Assembly: GCF_025755255.1 (NCBI RefSeq) | Contig: NZ_JALIEB010000022.1 | Span: 1 to 62,319, forward strand | Source: Roseobacter sinensis | Lineage (GTDB): Bacteria > Pseudomonadota > Alphaproteobacteria > Rhodobacterales > Rhodobacteraceae | Reading direction: 5' to 3' | Length of the DNA: 62,319 nucleotides | Translations under genes and position numbers: made by a program | Part shown: positions 55,361 to 62,319 of the stretch, in pieces | Position numbering within the stretch: the stretch's first letter is position 1 | Layout of the letters: every line of letters starts with the position of its first letter | The notes under the pieces: model-generated | The model's input: the letters and a program-made list of their open reading frames with translations, nothing else | Database searches by the model: none | Told to the model about the DNA's origin: nothing

Positions 55361-56935
55361 TTGAAGATCGGAACACCAAAAGAAACTTTCGAAGGTGAAG
55401 CACGCGTTGCAATGACACCCGAAAGTGCGGCACAGCTGCAAAAGCTGGGTCATGAGTGCATTATCGAAGCAGGCGCCGGCGAAAAGGCAGGCTTTGCCGA
55501 CGCAGATTACAAGGCGGCAGGCGTCGAAATCGCCAAGACCGCCGCAGCGCTCTGGAAAACGGCCGATGTGGTGGCCAAGGTGCGCGTGCCCGACGAGGCC
55601 GAGATGAAACGGCTGCGCGACGGGCAGACACTCATCTCTTTCTTCAGCCCCGTGGCCGATGAGGCCAAGATGCAGGCCGCCGCGAAAAAGGGCGCCACCG
55701 TCATTGCAATGGAGATGATCCCCCGGATCTCCCGCGCTCAGAAAATGGACGCGCTGTCGTCCATGGCCAATATCGCGGGCTACCGCGCGGTGATCGAGGC
55801 GGGCAACAACTTCGGGCGCTTCTTCACCGGACAGATCACCGCGGCGGGCAAGGTGCCGCCTGCGAAGGTTCTCGTCGTTGGTGCGGGTGTGGCGGGCCTC
55901 GCGGCCATCGGCACCTCCACAAGCCTCGGCGCCATCACCTATGCCTTCGACGTGCGGCCCGAAGTGGCGGAGCAGGTCGAATCCATGGGGGCAGAGTTCG
56001 TCTATCTCGACTTCGAGGAAGAACAGCAGGACGGCTCTGCCTCGGGCGGCTATGCCTCTGTGTCGTCTCCGGAATTCCGCGAGGCGCAGCTCGCGAAGTT
56101 CCGCGAGTTGGCGCCCGATATGGACATCGTGATCACCACCGCGCTGATCCCCAACCGCGAAGCACCAGAGCTGTGGACCGAGGACATGGTGAAGTCCATG
56201 AAGCCGGGATCGGTGATCGTGGACCTGGCGGCGGAGAAGGGTGGCAACTGCAAGCTGACCGTTGCGGATGAGAAGATCGTGACCGAGAACGGTGTCACGA
56301 TCATCGGCTACACCGATTTCCCGAGCCGCATGGGCACCCAGGCCTCGAGCCTCTACGCCACGAACATTCGGCATCTGCTGGCCGATCTCACGCCGGAGAA
56401 GGACGGGGTCATCAACCACAATATGGAAGATGACGTGATCCGCGGGGCGACGATTGCGCACGCCAAAGAGGTTACCTTCCCGCCGCCACCGCCCAAGGTC
56501 GCCGCCATCGCGGCAGCGCCCAAGAAGGAAGCGCCGAAGGAACTGACGCCGGAGGAGAAGAAGGCACGGGAACTGGAAGCCTTCAAGACGCAGACGCGCA
56601 ACCAGGTGGGCCTTCTGGCCATCGGCGGCGCACTGGTACTGGCTGTGGGGCTGGTCGCACCCGCGAGCTTCATGCAGCACTTTATCGTCTTCGTCCTCTC
56701 CGTCTTCATCGGCTTCCAGGTCATCTGGGGCGTGGCGCATTCGCTGCATACACCCCTGATGGCTGTCACCAATGCGATCTCCTCGATCATCATTCTCGGC
56801 GCGCTCATCCAGATCGGGTCCAACTCGTTGCTGATCACCTTCCTCGCGGCGATCTCGGTCTTCATGGCGGCGATCAATATCTTCGGTGGCTTCCTCGTCA
56901 CCCGGCGCATGCTCGCCATGTTCCAGAAATCGTAA
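55361..56935 (+). CDS. pntA: NAD(P) transhydrogenase subunit alpha
   Basis: PntA is the NAD(H)-binding part of the proton-pumping transhydrogenase. The 524-residue fused form has the cytosolic domain I (MKIGTPKETFEGEARVAMTPESAAQL, NAD loop VVGAGVAGLAAIGTSTSLGA, FPSRMGTQASSLYATNIRHLL), a charged linker near 380-410 and four hydrophobic helices at the C-terminus. A TTG start at 55361 with GGGGGAG upstream gives the standard N-terminus. pntB follows after 12 bases. Confidence 0.94.
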   Translation: MKIGTPKETFEGEARVAMTPESAAQLQKLGHECIIEAGAGEKAGFADADYKAAGVEIAKTAAALWKTADVVAKVRVPDEAEMKRLRDGQTLISFFSPVADEAKMQAAAKKGATVIAMEMIPRISRAQKMDALSSMANIAGYRAVIEAGNNFGRFFTGQITAAGKVPPAKVLVVGAGVAGLAAIGTSTSLGAITYAFDVRPEVAEQVESMGAEFVYLDFEEEQQDGSASGGYASVSSPEFREAQLAKFRELAPDMDIVITTALIPNREAPELWTEDMVKSMKPGSVIVDLAAEKGGNCKLTVADEKIVTENGVTIIGYTDFPSRMGTQASSLYATNIRHLLADLTPEKDGVINHNMEDDVIRGATIAHAKEVTFPPPPPKVAAIAAAPKKEAPKELTPEEKKARELEAFKTQTRNQVGLLAIGGALVLAVGLVAPASFMQHFIVFVLSVFIGFQVIWGVAHSLHTPLMAVTNAISSIIILGALIQIGSNSLLITFLAAISVFMAAINIFGGFLVTRRMLAMFQKS

Positions 56936-56947
56936 GGGGTAGGGGCA

Positions 56948-58444
56948 ATGGAATTCGGATTTACGATTGCGGCCTATGCGGTCGCGGCAGTGCTCTTCAT
57001 CCTCAGCCTTGGCGGGCTTTCGGGGCAGGAAAGCGCGAAACGGGCTGTCTGGTACGGCATCGTGGGCATGGCGATTGCGGTGCTGGCGACGCTGATCGGG
57101 CCCGGACAGGGCCTGGGCGTGGTGTCGATCATCCTGATCGCGATGGGCGCCGCGGTGGGCTATCAGCTCGCCACCAAGGTGCAGATGACTCAGATGCCGG
57201 AGCTGGTGGCGATCATGCACAGCCTCGTTGGTCTGGCCGCGGTCTTCGTAGGATTCAACGCCGACATCATGATCAACAACCTCAGCGATCTCTTTATGGA
57301 GAATGGCGGGGTGCTGGGCGCGGTTGCCGAAGATGGCTACACCGCCGTCGGTCTGCCGAAGGAGGTCTATGATGGGCTGTCGTCCTTCGGTCAACTCATC
57401 GCCAAGAAGACCAACGTCGAGGTCAACATCCTGAAGGTCGAACTGGTGCTCGGTATCTGGATCGGGGCCGTGACCTTCACCGGATCGGTGATCGCCTATG
57501 GCAAGCTCGCGGGCAAGGTCGACACCTCTGCCAAGAAGCTGCCGGGCGGGCATCTTCTGAACGCAGCGGCCGCGGCGCTGTCGCTGATCTTCGCCATCAT
57601 GTATCTCGGCGGATCGGGCAGCTGGACGCTGGTGCTGTTGACCCTTCTGGCGCTCTTCATCGGCTATCACCTGATCATGGGGATTGGCGGCGCGGATATG
57701 CCGGTGGTCGTCTCCATGCTGAACAGCTATTCCGGCTGGGCGGCGGCGGCCATCGGCTTCTCGCTTGGCAATGACCTGCTGATCGTCGTCGGCGCGCTGG
57801 TTGGCTCCTCCGGTGCGATCCTCAGCTACATCATGTGCAAGGCGATGAACCGATCGTTCATCTCGGTCATCCTGGGTGGATTTGGCGGCCCGGCGGGCGA
57901 GCAGATGGCCGTGGAAGGCGAGCAGGTGGCGATTGAAGCCGACGGCGTCGCCGCGGCGCTCAATGAGGCGGACAGCGTGATCATCATCCCCGGCTACGGG
58001 ATGGCGGTGGCGCAGGCGCAGGGCGCGGTCTCGGATCTGGTGCGCAAGCTGCGCGCGGCGGGCAAGACGGTCCGCTTTGCGATCCACCCGGTGGCCGGGC
58101 GTCTGCCGGGGCACATGAACGTGCTGCTCGCAGAGGCGAAGGTGCCTTATGACATCGTGATGGAGATGGACGAGATCAACGAGGACTTCCCCGATACCGA
58201 CGTTGCGATTGTCATCGGGTCCAATGACATCGTGAACCCGGCCGCCCAAGACGATCCGAACTCGCCCATCGCGGGCATGCCCGTGCTGGAGTGCTGGAAG
58301 GCCAAGCAGGTCTTCGTCAGCAAGCGCGGGCAGGGCACGGGGTATTCGGGCATCGAGAACCCGCTGTTCTTCAAGGAGAATACGCGGATGTTCTATGGCG
58401 ATGCGAAAGCGTCTCTGGACAAGCTCTTGCCGATGATCGACTAG
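56948..58444 (+). CDS. pntB: NAD(P) transhydrogenase subunit beta
   Basis: PntB supplies most of the proton channel and the NADP(H)-binding domain III. The 498-residue protein has about nine membrane helices in the first 290 residues, then [73 protein letters not shown] and the ending YFGDA-type [14 protein letters not shown]. The operon with pntA lets the proton gradient drive NADPH production. Confidence 0.95.
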   Translation: MEFGFTIAAYAVAAVLFILSLGGLSGQESAKRAVWYGIVGMAIAVLATLIGPGQGLGVVSIILIAMGAAVGYQLATKVQMTQMPELVAIMHSLVGLAAVFVGFNADIMINNLSDLFMENGGVLGAVAEDGYTAVGLPKEVYDGLSSFGQLIAKKTNVEVNILKVELVLGIWIGAVTFTGSVIAYGKLAGKVDTSAKKLPGGHLLNAAAAALSLIFAIMYLGGSGSWTLVLLTLLALFIGYHLIMGIGGADMPVVVSMLNSYSGWAAAAIGFSLGNDLLIVVGALVGSSGAILSYIMCKAMNRSFISVILGGFGGPAGEQMAVEGEQVAIEADGVAAALNEADSVIIIPGYGMAVAQAQGAVSDLVRKLRAAGKTVRFAIHPVAGRLPGHMNVLLAEAKVPYDIVMEMDEINEDFPDTDVAIVIGSNDIVNPAAQDDPNSPIAGMPVLECWKAKQVFVSKRGQGTGYSGIENPLFFKENTRMFYGDAKASLDKLLPMID

Positions 58445-58471
58445 GGGGGTCGCCCTGGTCCGTGAGCAGAC

Positions 58472-58499
58472 ACGCCGCCCCTCGGGGCGGCGTTGTTTT
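58472..58499 (+). terminator. Terminator after pntB
   Basis: A perfect stem ACGCCGCCCC / GGGGCGGCGT with a TC tip is followed by TGTTTTG, 27 bases past the pntB stop. The G+C-rich stem and short T run fit a rho-independent terminator ending the pntAB operon. Confidence 0.75.
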
Positions 58500-58503
58500 G
58501 CCC

Positions 58504-58531
58504 GGGTGGCCCAAGGCCCACCCCACCTGCC
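58504..58531. repeat. REP-like unit after pntB
   Basis: GGGTGGCCCAAGGCCCACCC followed by CACCTGCC resembles the left arm of the REP pair at 53,454-53,482, which reads GGGTGGCCTGAAAGCCCACC then CGACCTGCC. It forms a short hairpin (GGTGG...CCACC) on its own. It is a single, not paired, unit in the pntB to DUF3422 gap. Confidence 0.55.
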
Positions 58532-58617
58532 GGCGGCTGCGGCAGCGTCTGTTGCCAAAGCCTTGGTCAGTATGCCATTGTATCCACTTAACTTGTTGAT
58601 AAGTATTGAGAAATTAT

Positions 58618-58645
58618 TTGACATCACAGGCTTGCGCATTATTCC
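58618..58645 (+). promoter_or_regulatory. Candidate promoter of the DUF3422 gene
   Basis: A consensus -35 TTGACA (58618-58623) is followed after 16 bases by TATTCC (58640-58645), in an AT-rich stretch unusual for this region and 24 bases before the DUF3422 start. The -10 is imperfect, so confidence is moderate. Confidence 0.45.
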
Positions 58646-58668
58646 TCTGATAAAACCGGAGCAGTGTC

Positions 58669-59952
58669 ATGTCCCCCATCAGCGACCATCCCCTGCGCTA
58701 CAAGCTGGCCAACGAGCTGCACGCGCGGCCGTTTCCCTCTCTGACGCCGCCCTCATCTGTGGCCTATGTGGCGATCAAGCAGCCGAACGATGCGGTGAGC
58801 CGGGACCGGGAACGGGATATGGCGCATCTGGTGGCGCTGCTGGATCGGCACGGCGCGCCGCACCCGCAGCCGGGGGCCACGCATTACTACGGGCAGATCG
58901 GGAAGTACTGGCTGAAGTGGGAGCAGCACACCGAGTTCGTGACCTACACCGCCTTTTCGGAGAACGGTGTGACGCGGGCGTTCGATCCGACGGAGTTCGA
59001 GGTCTTCCCGGCGGATTGGCTGGAGGACGCGCCGGGGCAGCGGATGACGTCGATCCTGCTCAATGTGGTGCCGAAGCCGGCGGCGGCGGAAGAGATCAAC
59101 GCGCGGTTGAAGGATTGGTTCGTCTCCGAGAGCCTCGCGGTGTCTTCCGTGCTGGATGATGCGGCAGTCGTCGCGGGCGACTTCCGGATCGATCTGAATG
59201 GGCATCTGCGTTTTGCGGTCTTTGCAGATGAGGCGACGGGTGCGCGGCGGATCGGGCGGATCGTGCAGCGGCTCTGCGAGATCGAGACCTACAAGACCAT
59301 GTCGATGCTGGGGTTTGCGCGGGTGCGCTCGCTGCAGCCGCAGCTCAACGCGCTGGACACCAAGCTGACCGGGCTGATGGGCAAGATGAGCGACGAGCGC
59401 GCGTCCGCTGAAGAGACGCTGCATGATCTGCTGGCGATCTCGGCAGAGCTCGAGACGCTTTCGGCGCGATCCTCCTTCCGGTTTGGGGCCACCGGCGCCT
59501 ATGAAGCGCTGGTGAACGAACGGATCGGGGCGCTGCGGGAGGAACGCTTCCTGGGCCGGCAGCATTTTGGCGAGTTCATGATGCGGCGCTACGCGCCTGC
59601 GATGCGCACCGTGCATTCGGCCGAGGCGCGGCTGGAGGCGATGTCGAGCCGGTCGATCCGGGCGTCCAACCTTCTGCGGACGCGGGTCGATGTGGAGCGC
59701 TCGGCGCAGAACCAGTCGCTGCTGGAGAGCATGGACAAGCGCTCGGATTTGCAGCTGCGGCTGCAGCGCACGGTCGAGGGGTTATCGGTTGTGGCGATCA
59801 GCTACTATGCGGTGTCGCTGGTGGGGTATCTGCTTTATCCGCTGACGGAGGCGACGGGGCTGAGCAAGGGGATGCTGACTGCGCTGGTGACGGTACCCGT
59901 TGTGCTGCTGGTGTGGTGGCTGGTGCGGCAGTTAAGGAAAAGCGTGGAGTAA
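58669..59952 (+). CDS. DUF3422 family membrane-anchored protein
   Basis: This 427-residue protein matches DUF3422: the start HPLRYKLANELHARPFPSLTPPSSVAYVAI, a central HYYGQIGKYWLKWEQHTEFVTYTAF, a coiled-coil stretch (about 230-360) and two C-terminal helices separated by YPLTEATGLSKGM. The topology suggests a large cytoplasmic domain anchored at the C-terminus. Function is unknown. It has its own candidate promoter and ends in a hairpin-rich convergent region. Confidence 0.88.
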   Translation: MSPISDHPLRYKLANELHARPFPSLTPPSSVAYVAIKQPNDAVSRDRERDMAHLVALLDRHGAPHPQPGATHYYGQIGKYWLKWEQHTEFVTYTAFSENGVTRAFDPTEFEVFPADWLEDAPGQRMTSILLNVVPKPAAAEEINARLKDWFVSESLAVSSVLDDAAVVAGDFRIDLNGHLRFAVFADEATGARRIGRIVQRLCEIETYKTMSMLGFARVRSLQPQLNALDTKLTGLMGKMSDERASAEETLHDLLAISAELETLSARSSFRFGATGAYEALVNERIGALREERFLGRQHFGEFMMRRYAPAMRTVHSAEARLEAMSSRSIRASNLLRTRVDVERSAQNQSLLESMDKRSDLQLRLQRTVEGLSVVAISYYAVSLVGYLLYPLTEATGLSKGMLTALVTVPVVLLVWWLVRQLRKSVE

Positions 59953-60095
59953 GTCGACTTTTCTCCGAAAAGTCGACCAGCGGCACAGGGCGAAAACCCA
60001 AAGGATTTTGGCGGAGTCCCGAATGCGTTCGGGGGTCTGGGCGGCGGGACGGCGCTGTTTGGGCTGACGCCAAATGCGCCCCGCCCGCCGTCCCG
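59953..60095. repeat. Two strong hairpins between convergent genes
   Basis: A perfect hairpin, GTCGACTTTTC-TCC-GAAAAGTCGAC, occupies 59953-59977 directly after the DUF3422 stop. A second structure has perfect 10-base arms CGGGACGGCG (60045-60054) and CGCCGTCCCG (60086-60095) enclosing an inner TTTGG-N7-CCAAA stem. No long T run follows either, so they may act as a bidirectional termination region or be part of an intergenic repeat. No gene is supported from 59,953 to 60,173. Confidence 0.55.
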
Positions 60096-60173
60096 TGCTT
60101 TGCGTCCAGAATTGAGACGGGGCGACGCCGCAGGTTTGCTGTCAAATGCACTCATGCCACTCGGGTTCGCGGT

Positions 60174-61163
60174 CTAGCGGCCGCGGATCCGGGGATCCAA
60201 CGCATCTCTCAGACCATCGCCCAGATAGTTCACTGAGAGCACCGTGAGGGAGATCAGGATGCCCGGCAGCATCACGCGTTCTGGGAACTCTTCCATGCGC
60301 GGCACCGCGTCTGAGAGCAGTTTGCCCCAGGTGGGGAAGTCGGACGGGAAGCCCACGCCGAGGAAGCTGAGCGCGCTTTCGGTTATGATGGCGGTGGCAA
60401 GACCCAAGGTGGCGGACACCATGATCGGGGACACCACGTTCGGCAGAAGGTGCCGCCGGATGATCTTGAACGGTGTGGTGCCAATGGATCGGGCGGCGAG
60501 GATGAACTCGCGTTCCTTCAGTGCGAGGATCTCTCCGCGGACGATGCGTGCTGTCTGCATCCAGGAGGTGATGCCGATGACGCCGACAATGAGGATGAAC
60601 ATACCCGTCTCTGGACCGAAGTTGGCCCTGAGCGGCTGTCGGAAGAGCGTCACTGCCACGAGCAGAAGCGGCAGGATCGGCAGCGACAGGAAGAGGTCGG
60701 TCAGACGCATCAGCGGCCCGTCGAGCCGCTTGAAGTAGCCTGCGCAGACGCCGATCGCAGTGCCGATCAGCAGCGCGAGGACCATTGCGGTCCAGCCCAC
60801 CGCCATGGAGGCCCGACCGCCGGCGATCAGCGTGGCGAGGATGTCGCGGCCGAGGTTGTCGGAGCCCAGCGGCTTTTCCCAGCTGACCCGCGCCGTGCTG
60901 TCCCAGAGCAGTGTGTAGAGCGGGCGCATGTCCTTGTTGCGGATGTCGAGCTGCTTGGCGTCGACCTGCCAGATCAGCGGCCCGATCAGGACGGCGAGCG
61001 TGATGAAGAGCAGAAAGCCCCCACCGATCAGCGCGCCCTTGTGCTTGCGGAACTGGTCCCAGACGTCGCGCCACTGGCTGCGCGGCGCTTTGGGCGGCTC
61101 CTTGTCTTTCAGCGCGCCGTAGAGCTCGAGCTCAGCCTCGGCGTTCACGCGTTGATCAGTCAT
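60174..61163 (-). CDS. Dipeptide/oligopeptide-type ABC transporter permease (DppC/YejE-like)
   Basis: This 329-residue permease has a long polar N-terminus (about 40 residues), a first helix, the periplasmic segment KPLGSDNLGRDILATLIAGGRASM, five further helices and the EAA loop FILAARSIGTTPFKIIRRHLLPNV, ending LSVNYLGDGLRDALDPRIRGR. It overlaps the partner permease by 8 bases. It is the last gene of its operon, converging with DUF3422; the ATPase and binding protein must lie to the right, outside the window, or elsewhere. Confidence 0.9.
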   Translation of the reverse strand: MTDQRVNAEAELELYGALKDKEPPKAPRSQWRDVWDQFRKHKGALIGGGFLLFITLAVLIGPLIWQVDAKQLDIRNKDMRPLYTLLWDSTARVSWEKPLGSDNLGRDILATLIAGGRASMAVGWTAMVLALLIGTAIGVCAGYFKRLDGPLMRLTDLFLSLPILPLLLVAVTLFRQPLRANFGPETGMFILIVGVIGITSWMQTARIVRGEILALKEREFILAARSIGTTPFKIIRRHLLPNVVSPIMVSATLGLATAIITESALSFLGVGFPSDFPTWGKLLSDAVPRMEEFPERVMLPGILISLTVLSVNYLGDGLRDALDPRIRGR

Positions 61164-62232
61164 AGCGGATCCTCGGGTCGAGCACGCCGTAGAGCACGTC
61201 GGCGATCAGGTTGAAGAGCACGATCAGGATCGCAAAGATGAAGGTGAGCGTCATCACCATCGGCAGGTCGTTGGCGAAGAGGGCGGTGAGCAGCAGCTGC
61301 CCGATGCCGTTCACCTTGAAGAGTGTTTCGGTGATGATGGCGCCGCCGAAGATCGAGGGCACGCCGAGGGCGATCACGGTGATGATCGGGATCATCGAGT
61401 TGCGCAGCACGTGAACGAGGACCACGACGCTCTCCTTCAGCCCCTTGGCGCGCGCCGTGCGCACATAGTCCTGGTTGAGGTTGTCGAGCATGGAGGCGCG
61501 CATGAAGCGACTGATCTGTGCGGTGGTTTGCAGGGCAAGCACCATGACGGGGAGGATCATTTGGTTCAGTTGTACTTTGAAAGCGCTCCAGAACCCGGCG
61601 AATGGAACTTCGCCAAACAGCCAATCACTGAAGGGGACAGTGTGGGTGGTGTCGTAGATCGAGGGGAACCAGCCCAGGTTGACCGAGAAGATCACGATCA
61701 CGAGCACGCCGGAGAAGAAGGGCGGGATCGAGAAGCCGATCATGCTGACGAAGGTGCCTGCCTGATCGAAGAGCGAGTATTGTTTGTAGGCGGAGTAGAT
61801 GCCAATGGGCAGGGCGATGAGAATGCCGACGATGTAGGACATGCCCACGACCCAGAGCGTCTGGGGGAGGCGCTGGACGACGATGTCCATCACCGGTGAG
61901 CGGGTCTGCCAGGAGATCACCCGCAGCTGCCCATTGTAGAGGTTGGTGTCGGGCAGCCAGCCGAAGAGGAAGCTGTCGCGCGTCAGCCAGTCGATGAAGA
62001 CCTGCGGTTCGATCCAGAAGAACTGAACCAGCCATTTCCAGTATTGCACATGGATCGGCGCGCCCAGGCCGAGGGCGTCGCGCATCTTCTGTTTGACTTC
62101 GGGGGGAACGGTGAGCGGCACCTGCGCCATCGGATCGCCAGGCGCCAATTGCAGAAGCAGGAAGATGACGATGCTGATGAACAGCAAGGTGGGGATCGAC
62201 AGAACCAGCCGGCGGATGGTGTAGGTCAGCAT
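61156..62232 (-). CDS. Dipeptide/oligopeptide-type ABC transporter permease (DppB/YejB-like)
   Basis: This 358-residue permease starts MLTYTIRRLVLSIPTLLFISIVIFLLLQLAPGDPM, the classical DppB beginning. A long periplasmic insertion (about residues 60-120, QYWKWLVQFFWIEPQVFIDWLTRDSFLFGW) resembles the larger YejB/oligopeptide subgroup. The EAA loop is DYVRTARAKGLKESVVVLVHVLRNSMIPIITV, and the end YGVLDPRIRYD is standard. The substrate cannot be told without the binding protein. Confidence 0.9.
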   Translation of the reverse strand: MLTYTIRRLVLSIPTLLFISIVIFLLLQLAPGDPMAQVPLTVPPEVKQKMRDALGLGAPIHVQYWKWLVQFFWIEPQVFIDWLTRDSFLFGWLPDTNLYNGQLRVISWQTRSPVMDIVVQRLPQTLWVVGMSYIVGILIALPIGIYSAYKQYSLFDQAGTFVSMIGFSIPPFFSGVLVIVIFSVNLGWFPSIYDTTHTVPFSDWLFGEVPFAGFWSAFKVQLNQMILPVMVLALQTTAQISRFMRASMLDNLNQDYVRTARAKGLKESVVVLVHVLRNSMIPIITVIALGVPSIFGGAIITETLFKVNGIGQLLLTALFANDLPMVMTLTFIFAILIVLFNLIADVLYGVLDPRIRYD

Positions 62233-62300
62233 GTGCTACGCCTTTATGCGTCAGTCTTATTGTCCTTGGCAGCGGAGCGGTGCGTGGGGCGCCGGGCGGC

Positions 62301-62316
62301 GCGGGCTCAAGCCCGC
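62301..62316. repeat. Short hairpin upstream of the permease operon
   Basis: A perfect stem GCGGGCT-CA-AGCCCGC lies at the right edge, about 70 bases upstream of the minus-strand DppB-like start, in a 87-base stretch without a gene. It probably belongs to the gap between a binding-protein gene outside the window and the permeases. Confidence 0.4.
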
Positions 62317-62319
62317 TCC

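Noticed and set aside
55232-58639. Very long open frame antisense to pntA-pntB, and similar ones antisense to glcB, recN-clc and ftsZ
   Set aside because: They mirror genes with strong family motifs on the other strand; their translations are His/Arg/Gly-rich without domains, as expected of G+C-rich shadow frames.
1-62319. CRISPR array, prophage, complete insertion sequence, rRNA or tRNA genes
   Set aside because: No regularly spaced direct repeats, phage structural genes, intact transposase with terminal repeats, or RNA gene signatures were seen on reading.

Overview
The window reads as the chromosome of an alphaproteobacterium of the Rhodobacteraceae (Roseobacter group). The signs are high G+C with dense overlapping genes, the alphaproteobacterial division and cell-wall cluster order running into ftsZ-lpxC-bamD-recN, the aerobic cobaltochelatase genes cobS and cobT, fused pntA plus pntB, and lineage-typical small families (DUF2484, DUF6525, TIGR03862 flavoprotein). 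No rRNA, tRNA, CRISPR array or complete insertion sequence was found.

Positions 1-15,250 are an accessory block that ends just before murD, where mraY would normally sit. It holds an Rrf2-type regulator divergent from a tightly overlapping operon: zigA (COG0523 zinc GTPase), a DUF1826 protein, a DUF6525 protein, a NikA-type binding protein, two ATPases, two permeases and a DMT exporter. After that come a three-domain transcription factor ending in a dead-looking alpha/beta hydrolase, a divergent LivJ-type binding protein, an acetyltransferase, a DUF5946 protein, an S66 (MccF-like) carboxypeptidase and a hydrolase stump. Four genes here carry visible lesions: a nonsense codon in the binding protein, a frameshift in a Walker A motif, a frameshift in the S66 peptidase, and a frameshifted, truncated hydrolase. 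The block therefore looks laterally acquired or decaying, unless the assembly has indel errors.

Positions 15,483-32,696 are the core cell-wall and division region: murD, (antisense TIGR03862 flavoprotein), ftsW, murG, murC, three small membrane proteins including two DUF2484 paralogues, murB, ddl, ftsQ, ftsA, ftsZ, a strong terminator, lpxC, bamD, recN. Most neighbours overlap by 4 bases, so synthesis of peptidoglycan precursors, septum assembly and outer-membrane building are co-ordered. A ClC chloride channel follows.

Positions 34,449-48,776 are mostly on the minus strand: DUF427, aminopeptidase P, cobT, an atypical racemase, cobS, a J-domain protein, (bolA on plus), DUF4177, gatB, a hypothetical, (a lytic transglycosylase on plus), then the pepN-SDR-membrane protein operon. 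Positions 48,882-55,235 hold two tiny genes (one a DUF2256 zinc ribbon), glcB with a GntR-like dyad upstream, glcG, a class-I glutamine-amidotransferase-like hydrolase, a degenerate REP-associated transposase with its REP hairpin, a short-chain dehydrogenase, a VOC protein and an isoprenylcysteine-methyltransferase-like protein. The right end carries pntA-pntB with a terminator, a DUF3422 gene and the two permease genes of a dipeptide-type ABC transporter whose other parts lie outside the window.

The most novel leads are: DUF1826 showing an HxD...H...R layout like Fe(II)/2-oxoglutarate oxygenases inside a zinc operon; that operon's similarity in parts list to opine-metallophore uptake; the pseudohydrolase-TPR-winged-helix regulator; a racemase without catalytic cysteines between cobS and cobT; and a repeated hairpin + AGTATTT-like intergenic element found three times.
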